NCBI GenBank assembly: GCA_040756655.1
Contig: JBFLYN010000005.1
Span: 1-64,000 of the forward strand
Origin: JBFLYN01 sp040756655
GTDB lineage: Bacteria; Bacillota; Sulfobacillia; UBA8153
DNA: 64,000 nucleotides
Direction: 5' to 3'
Shown here: positions 30,559 to 38,486 of the stretch, piece after piece
Layout of the letters: the number at the start of each line of letters is the position of its first letter
How positions within the stretch are numbered: position 1 is the first letter of the stretch
The notes under the pieces: generated by a model
Database searches by the model: none
What the model was told of the DNA's origin: nothing
The model's input: the letters and a program-made list of their open reading frames with translations, nothing else
Program-made: the position numbers and the translations under genes

Positions 30559-32529
30559 TCAAACCCCTGCTTTGAGCCGCATTTCCTCGTGTTTCCTTAT
30601 GTACCGCATGGTCGTACCCACCAGGGCCGCGTGGGACCAGGTCAGGGGGCTTACCGACAGGGGCGCGCCGGTGAACGGATCTAGCTGTTCGGACAGGATG
30701 CCGCTGCCGGTGGCGTGCCGGGCGGCCCACTGGAGCAGTCGGGCGGGGAACTGGAGGTCCTCCTTCTTGGAGGCGCGGATGATGTGCCAGTCGGCCAGCC
30801 AGAGGGTGCAGACAATCCAGGGGTTGCCGGGGACCTGCTCCAGGTCGTCGCTCCGGCGGAAGTAGTAGTCGCCGGTGTAGCGGGCCAGCCCTCCCACGGA
30901 CGTGTTGACCCAGAGACCGCTTTCCACGGCGCGGGCAGTCCCCGCCACCCTGGGGTCGCCGGGAGGAAGGAATCCCATCAAGGCCACGCCCAGGGTGCTG
31001 CTTTCCAGGGTAAGGTCATACTCCCAGCCATTAGCTTCCACCGGGTACAGGCCCCGCACAAACCGGCCCAGGTCGGGCCTGTACAGGTGCTCCAGCACGG
31101 CCTGCCGGACTTCGGCGGCTGCCTGGGCGTAGGCCAGGTGGGCCCGGTCCCTGAGCAGGGCCCCGAAGGCGGCGGCCGTCTCCAGGGCCCGGCATACCGC
31201 CACGGCGGTAAAGGTGAAGACCCCCCGGCGTTCCTCCCAGAGATCATAGGACGGGAGCGGGAGATGGCTGGCGTCCCGGTACGCGACCATGAACTCGGCG
31301 GCGGGCTTGACCAGCGTCGGGTAGAGGGAGGCTACATATTCCAGGTCCCGCTCCTTTTGGTGATAATCCCCCAGGGCCAGGATGACCAGGGCCGTCTCGT
31401 CTTCCTGGATGGGCAGCTGGCGGCGCCCCCGGAGGATCCACGGGTGCCAGCTGGAGCCCATGGACGCATCCGGGTTGTACTTGTGCCAGAAGTACCCTCC
31501 CCGGGTGATGGCTCGCCGGCAGAAGCCAAAGAAATCCCGTGCCACGTGCGGGTAACCCGCCAGATCCATGGCCTGCGCCACCAGGGCGCCGTCCCGGGGC
31601 CAGATGTAGCTATAGTGGTCGCGGTTGGTTTGGAGGATATCGGTGTCGTTGGCCGCCAGGATGCCGCCGGCCCAGTCCACCTGGGTCCGGATCACCAGCA
31701 GGCTGCGCCTGAAGGCCGCCACCACCTCCGAGGGCAGCCCGGCGTAGTCCCGTCCGCTTGGGTCCACCCAGTGTCGCCAGTAACCGTCGGTCTCGTCCAT
31801 GAGCACGGCCGGGTCCCTCTCCACCACCAGGTGATGGAGCTGGGTGATTTCCTCAAAGCCGTCCCCCACCGTTAGCCAGCAGTAGGCGGTAACGGACTGG
31901 CCGCCGGGGACTTCCGCTCGAAAAGAGGCCACGCTGTCCACAGCACCCTGGGCAATGGGATTGCCCTCCAGGATGCCATCTTCCGCGTCCCGCCAGGTGC
32001 CCTCGGCCCCGAAAAACCGTTTGCGACCGGTGGAATACTGGAACAGGCCCCGGTTTTCCATGCGTCCGCTGAACAAAAAACAACGCTTGCGCTTGAAATG
32101 GATGAGGGCGTCATGCTCGGGGTCGTAGAAGGCCGTGTCCCCCACGTCGGTCTCGTCGATGTGAAAATCGCTGGGGAGAAATAGCCTGATCTCGCGGTTA
32201 TCCAAGGCCAGGTTGGTCACGGTGAACTTCCTGAGAAGGACGTTTTCCTGGTAATGAACGGCATCGTTGATGGTAACTTGCACACGCAGGTCACGGTGGC
32301 GTGCCTCGCAGTGGGTCACCAGGGAATCCTCGCTGTAACCCAGTGCGCGTTCCCAGCCGTCGGAGTTCAACCAGTCGAAGCTCCCGTCCACCCAGATTCC
32401 GGCCACATTGCGGTCACCTTCGATGTGGTTAACCATGCCGACGTGGGGAAAATACAGTTCTCGCATGACCAAACGCTCGTCGAAGTTTACAAGAAGCCTG
32501 CCGTTGCCGACCACCAGCGCGCGTGCCAT
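30559..32529 (-). CDS. GH15 glucoamylase-like glycoside hydrolase
   Basis: This is a 656-residue protein of the bacterial GH15 type, which releases glucose from alpha-glucans or trehalose-like substrates by inversion. It has an N-terminal beta-sandwich region (about 1-250, LVVGNGRLLVNFDERLVMREL). The (alpha/alpha)6 barrel begins around 270, with the signature TDILQTNRDHYSYIWPRDGA and the catalytic region YDLWEERRGVFTFTAVAVC. WVNTSVGGLARY is seen near the C-terminus. There is no signal peptide, so it is probably cytoplasmic and acts on stored glucan. The ATG at 32529 begins MARALVVGNG. It is divergent from the DUF4912/GH57 pair and is the first of six linked glucan genes. Confidence 0.88.
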   Translation of the reverse strand: MARALVVGNGRLLVNFDERLVMRELYFPHVGMVNHIEGDRNVAGIWVDGSFDWLNSDGWERALGYSEDSLVTHCEARHRDLRVQVTINDAVHYQENVLLRKFTVTNLALDNREIRLFLPSDFHIDETDVGDTAFYDPEHDALIHFKRKRCFLFSGRMENRGLFQYSTGRKRFFGAEGTWRDAEDGILEGNPIAQGAVDSVASFRAEVPGGQSVTAYCWLTVGDGFEEITQLHHLVVERDPAVLMDETDGYWRHWVDPSGRDYAGLPSEVVAAFRRSLLVIRTQVDWAGGILAANDTDILQTNRDHYSYIWPRDGALVAQAMDLAGYPHVARDFFGFCRRAITRGGYFWHKYNPDASMGSSWHPWILRGRRQLPIQEDETALVILALGDYHQKERDLEYVASLYPTLVKPAAEFMVAYRDASHLPLPSYDLWEERRGVFTFTAVAVCRALETAAAFGALLRDRAHLAYAQAAAEVRQAVLEHLYRPDLGRFVRGLYPVEANGWEYDLTLESSTLGVALMGFLPPGDPRVAGTARAVESGLWVNTSVGGLARYTGDYYFRRSDDLEQVPGNPWIVCTLWLADWHIIRASKKEDLQFPARLLQWAARHATGSGILSEQLDPFTGAPLSVSPLTWSHAALVGTTMRYIRKHEEMRLKAGV

Positions 32530-32650
32530 TGCCTTCCCCCCCGTATAAAAGAAAGGGCTTTTACGGATAGTAAGATAGCCTTGAATTTCGGTGGATTCCT
32601 ACGTCTACCTGGCATTACAGTCAAAAGGTTACACCGTTGGAGCTGTTGTT

Positions 32651-33286
32651 ATGCAACTCGTCTGGCTAGGCATAGCCGTTGTCCTTGCTTTTATAGCCTA
32701 TGTACTCCTGTCCCGTGCCCGGCCGCGGCGGCGCCCCGGCCGCCTGCCGCTTCCCGACACGGAGGTTGCCGGTGAGCTGGACCCAGGTCTTAGGGCATCC
32801 CCCGGACCAGCTTTTCACGAGCTTCCGTATCGTCCGGCAGCCGAACCCTGGATTCCCCGCACCTACGGCGAAAGCTATATCTATCTTTTGCCCCGCGATC
32901 CCCTTTGCTTGTTCTGCTTTTGGGAATTGGCTCCTGAGTTGGAGCACCACCACCGGCAAGAGGTGGGCCCGGACTACGACCGGGGTCTCCTGGTGATGAG
33001 GATCGAGTGTACAGACCGCGGCCGGGTGGTGCTGGAGACCGGAGTTGAGGGCCCTGACGGCAGCTGGTATTTCCATGGTGCTCGCCCACAACGGCCGTAC
33101 CGGGCCGTGATCGGCCGCCGGCTGCCCGGTGGCCGCTTTGTGGAACTACTACGGTCGGCCATTGTAGTCACCCCGCCGGCCGGCCCGTCATCCATCCTGG
33201 ACCCAGCCTGGCTGCCGCAAGTCCTGGACTACGACGGCCCCAGCGGGATCAGTTCACCAGGTCTTTTGGGGGAGGTCCGCCCGTGA
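32651..33286 (+). CDS. Membrane-anchored DUF4912 protein
   Basis: About 211 residues from ATG 32651 (GGAG 10 bases upstream; a GTG at 32591 is also in frame). An N-terminal membrane helix (VWLGIAVVLAFIAYVLLS) precedes a proline/arginine-rich linker. Then comes a DUF4912 domain with RTYGESYIYLLPRDPLCLFC and FWELAPELEHHH, ending in SWYFHGARPQRPYRAVIGRR. DUF4912 resembles a carbohydrate-binding fold and often sits beside, or is fused to, GH57 alpha-glucan enzymes. Here it overlaps the GH57 gene by 4 bases. A role in bringing the branching enzyme to glucan or membrane is inference only. Confidence 0.78.
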   Translation: MQLVWLGIAVVLAFIAYVLLSRARPRRRPGRLPLPDTEVAGELDPGLRASPGPAFHELPYRPAAEPWIPRTYGESYIYLLPRDPLCLFCFWELAPELEHHHRQEVGPDYDRGLLVMRIECTDRGRVVLETGVEGPDGSWYFHGARPQRPYRAVIGRRLPGGRFVELLRSAIVVTPPAGPSSILDPAWLPQVLDYDGPSGISSPGLLGEVRP

Positions 33287-34884
33287 CTGAGGGTTATGTT
33301 TGCTTGATCCTGCACGCTCACCTACCCTTCATCCGCCACCCGGAGCACCCGTGGTTCCTCGAAGAAAGATGGTTGTTCGAGGCCATCAACGACTGCTATC
33401 TCCCACTCCTGGACGTGCTGGACGGCCTGGCGCGTGATGGTGTCAGGACCCGTCTTACCCTCTCTTTGACTCCCACCCTCATGGCCGGGCTCGATGATGA
33501 GCACCTCAGGGACCGGTTTGCGGCCCACCTTCGTGATTTGGTGGAGCTGGCCCGGAAGGAAGAGGACCGCACGCGCCATTCCGAGTATCACCACCTGGCC
33601 CAGTTCTACGCGCACCGGTTTTCCCGGCACCTGGCCAGCTACGAAGGCCGGGGCCGGGACCTGGTTTCTGCCTTCGCTCGTCACCAGGACGAAGGGCGCC
33701 TGGAGATCCTGGCCAGCGCCGCCACCCATGCCTACCTACCGCTGCTAGGCAGCGAGCAGGCGGCACGGGCACAAGTCATCACGGGTGTTGAGGCCTACCG
33801 GCGACGCCTGGGACGTTCTCCCCGGGGTTTCTGGCTGCCCGAGTGTGGCTACCGGCCGGGGTTGGATCACTTCCTGGCCGAAGCGGGAGTGGAATACGTG
33901 ATCCTGGAAACCCACGGGGTTACCCATGCGGTACCGCGACCTCGCTACGGCTACCTGGCTCCCATCACCATGCCCGCGGGAGTCAAGGCTTTCGGGCGAG
34001 ACCCCGAGTCCTCCAAGCAGGTATGGAGCGCCGACGAAGGCTATCCCGGCGATCCTTGGTACCGGGACTACTACCGGGACATAGGTTTTGACCTTGACTA
34101 TGACTACGTCCGCCCACACCTGGGACCGCCCGGTCAGCGCCTGTGCACCGGGTTCAAGTATCACCGGATCACCCACCGCCGGTCCGAGCACAAAGAGCTG
34201 TACCAGCCCCACGCTGCCTGGGAACGCGCCGTGGTCCACGCGGGAAACTTTGTGTTCAACCGGGCCAAGCAGGTGGAATGGCACCGGGGCCACATGGACC
34301 GCCTGCCGTTCCTGGTCTGCCCCTACGATGCCGAGCTCTTTGGCCACTGGTGGTTTGAGGGCCCGTGGTGGCTCGACCAAGTAGTGCGCATGCTGCAAAA
34401 CCACCCGGTGCTTGAGCCGGCCACTTGCGGCGACTACCTGGACCGGTACCCGAAAAACCAGAGGTGCCAGCCATCCTTGTCCAGCTGGGGATGCCGCGGC
34501 TATAGCGAAGTCTGGCTGGAGGGCAGCAACGACTGGCTGCACCGGCACCTGCACGTGGCGGCCCGGCGCATGGAGGAACTGGCCCGGCATTTTGAGCGCC
34601 CTTCCTACCTGGAACGCCGAGCCCTAAACCAGGCCGCCCGGGAGCTAATGCTTGCCCAGGCCAGCGACTGGGCCTTCATCCTCAAGACCGGCACCTTTCC
34701 GGGCTACGCCCGCCGACGTTTCAAGGGTCACATCGCCGGCTTTCTCGAGCTATACCATGGGCTCAAGCGAGGAACCCTGGATGAAGCCAGGGTGGTCACC
34801 CTGGAAAACCAGACTCCCCTCCTTCACCACGTGGACTACCAGGTCTTTCGACCGGGCGAGGCAGCCAGGGCCGCCGGGAGCTGA
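33283..34884 (+). CDS. GH57 1,4-alpha-glucan branching enzyme
   Basis: This is a 533-residue GH57 enzyme of the DUF1957-containing branching-enzyme type, making alpha-1,6 branches in glycogen-like glucan. It begins VCLILHAHLPFIRHPEHPWFLEE (GH57 motif 1, HxHLP). It has the nucleophile motif RGFWLPECGYRPGLD and the acid/base motif CPYDAELFGHWWFEGPWW. The C-terminal helical domain ends in VDYQVF. The length and the C-terminal DUF1957 match known thermophile branching enzymes. Its start overlaps the DUF4912 stop (GTGA). It converges on the nucleotidyltransferase gene with only 3 bases between stops. Confidence 0.92.
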   Translation: MTEGYVCLILHAHLPFIRHPEHPWFLEERWLFEAINDCYLPLLDVLDGLARDGVRTRLTLSLTPTLMAGLDDEHLRDRFAAHLRDLVELARKEEDRTRHSEYHHLAQFYAHRFSRHLASYEGRGRDLVSAFARHQDEGRLEILASAATHAYLPLLGSEQAARAQVITGVEAYRRRLGRSPRGFWLPECGYRPGLDHFLAEAGVEYVILETHGVTHAVPRPRYGYLAPITMPAGVKAFGRDPESSKQVWSADEGYPGDPWYRDYYRDIGFDLDYDYVRPHLGPPGQRLCTGFKYHRITHRRSEHKELYQPHAAWERAVVHAGNFVFNRAKQVEWHRGHMDRLPFLVCPYDAELFGHWWFEGPWWLDQVVRMLQNHPVLEPATCGDYLDRYPKNQRCQPSLSSWGCRGYSEVWLEGSNDWLHRHLHVAARRMEELARHFERPSYLERRALNQAARELMLAQASDWAFILKTGTFPGYARRRFKGHIAGFLELYHGLKRGTLDEARVVTLENQTPLLHHVDYQVFRPGEAARAAGS

Positions 34885-34887
34885 AGG

Positions 34888-37233
34888 TCAAGATTGGAGA
34901 AGACACCTGACCCGCTCTGCCAGGCTGTCCGCAAGTTCGGCGGCAGTTTCCATGTTGGAGGCTTCTGCATAGATGCGATAGGCAGCTTTTTGGCCATCGG
35001 GGCGGGCCAGTACCCAACCGTCCGGCAACAGGACGCGGACCCCGTCCACTAGTTCCAGATGTTGCCGTTGATAGCCAGCGATGAGCTCGCGCATGACTTT
35101 GCCTGTTTGCTCCCAAGGGCAGGGTATTTCAACTTCCACCCGGTTGAACACGGGCAGCCGGGCCAGAGCCTGCGCCAGGGTCTGCCCGGTATGGGTCAGC
35201 CGGCTGATGACATAGGTCACCCTCAGGATTTCGTCGCTCCAAAACCGGCCCTGGTCTATGTGCTTTCGTCCCAGATCGATGGGGATTTCGCGGGCCCGGG
35301 CAGCAAAGCCGGGTCCTGCGGCGGGCAGCCGGACCACCTCACCTTGATACTGCCGGGCCAATTCCTCCAAGACCCCGGGCGCGTGCACGGGTACGGCCAG
35401 GCGCGTTCCGCCCGAGGCGAAGAACAGGTGCGCGGTGAGCACCAGGAAGGTGCCGGCATCCAGGGCCGCCCCCCGGTGCCCCAATCGTACTTCCTCATCT
35501 TCCACCAGCAGTTCCAGGTCCTGGTCATCGCCATCATGAGTGCATTCCACCGCCAGGCGGTAGCAGAGCGAATCCAGGAGTTCCCGGGCCGGGCTGGGGG
35601 CCAACAGCCGCAACCGCCGGCCTTCTCCTGGAGAAGATTTGACGGCGCCGGTGACCCAGTCCAGGTAACGGTCGGTTACCCCCGCGACTGCCCGGGGAAT
35701 GCCCACCCGGCCACCCCCGGCGGTCTCCGGTCGCTCCAGTGCCTGTTCCAGTCGCCGCAGCCTGGCTCCGACCAGTTCGCCCCCGTCCTGGTCCAGGAGG
35801 CGGATGACCATGCCGGTCCCGGCCGCCGCCACGTAGGCTCCGGCTGCCCGTTCGTGCTCGGTAACGGCGTAGCGGGCCAGCTGGGGCATGGTTACTCCCA
35901 GCTCTACTGTGTCCTGGCCGCACGCCCACACCCCGGCGGAAAGGGCCGCCGCCACGGCCCGGGCGGCCGGATCCTTGCTGTGACCCAGCACCACCACCCC
36001 GCCCAGTGACCCCAGGGCCGTGCCCAGCCGGCAGGCATCCTCCACCAGGAGCTCCCGGTTGAGCGTCCCTTCTACCCGCCCTGGGTGCAGGAGTGGTCCC
36101 AAACCCTGGCCGGGAGCAGCCAGGTGCCGGCTCAGGGTCCGCCCGGCCGGTACGATCTGCCCGGGCCATACCTTCACCCCCGGGCCCACCCGCGCCCCGC
36201 GCTCCACCCGGCTGTTGTCGCCCACTACGGCCCGGGCGTAGACGGAGCTGTCGTCATGAAGGAAACTTCCCTCGCCCGCCACGGCTTCCAGCACTTCAGC
36301 CCCGGGGCCCACGGTAGTTCCCTCCCAGATGGTGGCCTGCTTGAGACGGGCTCCCGCCTCCAGCCGGGACCGGCGTCCCAGGCAGCTGTTGGCCCCCACT
36401 ACTGCACCAGGCGCTACCAGGGCGCCCGCCCCGATGACGGCCGGGCTGTGCACCGTGCCGCCGATCTTCACGCCGGGTTCCACCCATACCCCAGGGGCTA
36501 GCTCCCGGCCCGGGATTTTCACCGCCACTCGCCCGTTGAGAGCGTCAACCTGCGCCCTCCGGTACTGGTCCAGGTCGCCGATATCGCACCAGTAGCCGTC
36601 CAACACAACCCCATGTAGCCGTTCACCCTGGGACAGAAGCCGTGGAAAAAGGTCGCGGGAGAAATCGTAGGGCCCGTCCGGGACTTGGTCCAAAACCTCT
36701 CCTGCCAGGAGATAGAGCCCGGTATTGACGGTGTCGCTGAACACTTCCCCCCAGGATGGCTTCTCCAGGAATTTCACCACCCGCCCGTCGGGGGCAGTAA
36801 TGACCACCCCGTACTCCAGCGGCCGGGTCACCCGGGTCAGTCCCAGCGTCACCCGGCCCCGGCTCTCGCAGTGGGCAGCCAGGAAGGCGCTCAGGTCAAA
36901 GTCAGTGAGGCAGTCGCCACTGATGACCAAGACGGTACCGCGGTATCCCCGCACGGCATGCCGCACGCTGCCGGCAGTGCCCAGGGGAGTCTCCTCCCGG
37001 ACATAATCCACCCGCAGTCCATATGACGACCCGTCCTTTACGTGGTCCATGATGACCCCAGGCAGATATTGCAGGGTAATGGTCACGTCGATGATGCCGT
37101 GAGCCTTTAGTAACTCCAGGATGTACTCGATTACCGGACGGTTGGCCACGGGCACCATGGGCTTGGGCCTCCGGCAAGTGAGCGGTCTTAGGCGGGTTCC
37201 CTCCCCACCCGCCATGATCACTGCCCTAACCAT
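34888..37233 (-). CDS. Sugar nucleotidyltransferase fused to a degenerate phosphomutase domain
   Basis: The 781 residues have three parts. Residues 1-240 are a nucleotidyltransferase (MVRAVIMAGGEGTRLRPLT, KPMVPVANRPVIEY, VLVISGDCLTDFDL). Residues about 245-365 form a left-handed beta-helix with hexapeptide repeats (VIGAGALVAPGAVVGANSCLG). Residues about 370-781 resemble phosphomannomutase/phosphoglucomutase. The usual catalytic TASHNP motif is replaced by GAYVAAAGTGMVIRLLDQDG, and the metal loop is only loosely kept (HDGDDQDLELLVEDEE). Proteins of this architecture are often called mannose-1-phosphate guanylyltransferases, but the true sugar and nucleotide are unknown. Given the neighbours, it probably makes the glucosyl donor for the GT4 synthase. 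It overlaps that gene by 8 bases. Confidence 0.85.
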   Translation of the reverse strand: MVRAVIMAGGEGTRLRPLTCRRPKPMVPVANRPVIEYILELLKAHGIIDVTITLQYLPGVIMDHVKDGSSYGLRVDYVREETPLGTAGSVRHAVRGYRGTVLVISGDCLTDFDLSAFLAAHCESRGRVTLGLTRVTRPLEYGVVITAPDGRVVKFLEKPSWGEVFSDTVNTGLYLLAGEVLDQVPDGPYDFSRDLFPRLLSQGERLHGVVLDGYWCDIGDLDQYRRAQVDALNGRVAVKIPGRELAPGVWVEPGVKIGGTVHSPAVIGAGALVAPGAVVGANSCLGRRSRLEAGARLKQATIWEGTTVGPGAEVLEAVAGEGSFLHDDSSVYARAVVGDNSRVERGARVGPGVKVWPGQIVPAGRTLSRHLAAPGQGLGPLLHPGRVEGTLNRELLVEDACRLGTALGSLGGVVVLGHSKDPAARAVAAALSAGVWACGQDTVELGVTMPQLARYAVTEHERAAGAYVAAAGTGMVIRLLDQDGGELVGARLRRLEQALERPETAGGGRVGIPRAVAGVTDRYLDWVTGAVKSSPGEGRRLRLLAPSPARELLDSLCYRLAVECTHDGDDQDLELLVEDEEVRLGHRGAALDAGTFLVLTAHLFFASGGTRLAVPVHAPGVLEELARQYQGEVVRLPAAGPGFAARAREIPIDLGRKHIDQGRFWSDEILRVTYVISRLTHTGQTLAQALARLPVFNRVEVEIPCPWEQTGKVMRELIAGYQRQHLELVDGVRVLLPDGWVLARPDGQKAAYRIYAEASNMETAAELADSLAERVRCLLQS

Positions 37234-38482
37234 GCGTCTCTCCCTGCCCGTACTGGCCGGCCAGCATCTGGCGTCCCAGGGCCCGGGCTCTCCTGATCAT
37301 CTCCGATGACAGGTCCCGGCGCCAAGAACTGTCCCGGTGTGCGGCCACGGTGGCGGTGTACACGCCGAAAGTGGCCGCCGCAATACCCGGCCAGGAGTAG
37401 TCGCGCACTGCCTTCTGGTAGGCGGCGGCGACCAGCCTCTGGCGAGTGGGCTCGTTGGTGAGCAAGCGGATGATGTGTTCAGCCAGGGCCCGGGCGTTGC
37501 CGGGCTCGGTCTTGATCCCGTTGACCTCGTGTTCGACGATTTCGGCAAGGCCCCCGGTGTCCGAGACCACCAGCGCCGCACCGGAAGCCATGGCTTCCAG
37601 GGCCACAATGCCGAAGGGTTCGTACAGGCTGGGGAACACGGCCACCGCCGCCAGCCGGTAGAGCTTGGCCAGGGTCTCATCGTCCACGTAGCCGGCAAAT
37701 GTAACCCGGTCGCCCACCCCCGCTCCGGCGGCCCGGTGCTGCAGTTCGGAGGCGGCCGGGCCTGATCCCACCACTATGAAGCGAGCTTCCGGACAGGCTT
37801 CCAGCACCCGGGGTGCGGCGTCCAGGAGCACGGACACCCCTTTTTCCGGCACCAGCCTCCCCACGAACAGGACGTTCGGGCTCCGGCCGGGGGCCAGGGG
37901 GTCGGCGGCCAGCTGGCCTGGGTCGATGCCGTTGGGTATGACCGCCAGCTTCTCCGGAGGCAAACCGAACACCGACATCAAGTCGGACTTCATGTACTGG
38001 GAGCAGCAGATGACCTTCCATGCCTCGTAGGTAAGATACCATTCCACGCCGCTGATGTATCGCTGGTCCGGATTGTGGAGTCCCTGGTGGCGGCCGTGTT
38101 CCGTGGCGTGAATGGTGGCAATAAGCGGGGTCCGGTAAAGGTGTTTGAGCGCCCGGGCCGCCAGTGCCACCAGCCAGTCGTGGGCATGGATCAGGTCGAA
38201 GGGCCCCTCGCCCTCCATGATGGAGACCCCCTGCTCCAGCATGGCCACGTTCAGCTGTAGGACCCAGGGCAGAAAACCTGGGGTGGTAACCGGATAGGGC
38301 TGGACCCGGTGGATGGTGACACGTGCCTGGGTTTCCCTGGGCACGCTGCCCTCTTGCCCGCAGGTTAGCACGTGGACTTCCACCCCGCGCCCGGACAGGG
38401 CCCCGGCCAGGTGGTATACGTGCCTGGCCAGCCCGCCCACGACCCGGGGCGGGTACTCCCATGTCAACATCAGCACCCGCAT
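37226..38482 (-). CDS. GT4 glycosyltransferase, probable glycogen synthase
   Basis: This 418-residue GT-B glycosyltransferase starts MRVLMLTWEYPPRVVGGLARH, as in GT4 glycogen synthases and related enzymes. It contains the N-terminal donor-domain HDWLVALAARALKHL, VIPNGIDPGQL, FVGRLVPEKGVSVLLDA, and the nucleotide-binding E-x7-E motif in PSLYEPFGIVALEAMASGAALVVS. ATG 38482 has GAGGAGGTAGTTAC upstream; the longer frame overlaps the debranching gene. The gene lies between the debranching enzyme (4 bases apart) and the nucleotidyltransferase (8-base overlap), which strongly suggests a role in alpha-glucan synthesis. Sucrose or maltose phosphate synthesis are less likely alternatives. Confidence 0.86.
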   Translation of the reverse strand: MRVLMLTWEYPPRVVGGLARHVYHLAGALSGRGVEVHVLTCGQEGSVPRETQARVTIHRVQPYPVTTPGFLPWVLQLNVAMLEQGVSIMEGEGPFDLIHAHDWLVALAARALKHLYRTPLIATIHATEHGRHQGLHNPDQRYISGVEWYLTYEAWKVICCSQYMKSDLMSVFGLPPEKLAVIPNGIDPGQLAADPLAPGRSPNVLFVGRLVPEKGVSVLLDAAPRVLEACPEARFIVVGSGPAASELQHRAAGAGVGDRVTFAGYVDDETLAKLYRLAAVAVFPSLYEPFGIVALEAMASGAALVVSDTGGLAEIVEHEVNGIKTEPGNARALAEHIIRLLTNEPTRQRLVAAAYQKAVRDYSWPGIAAATFGVYTATVAAHRDSSWRRDLSSEMIRRARALGRQMLAGQYGQGETHG

Positions 38483-38486
38483 GTAA

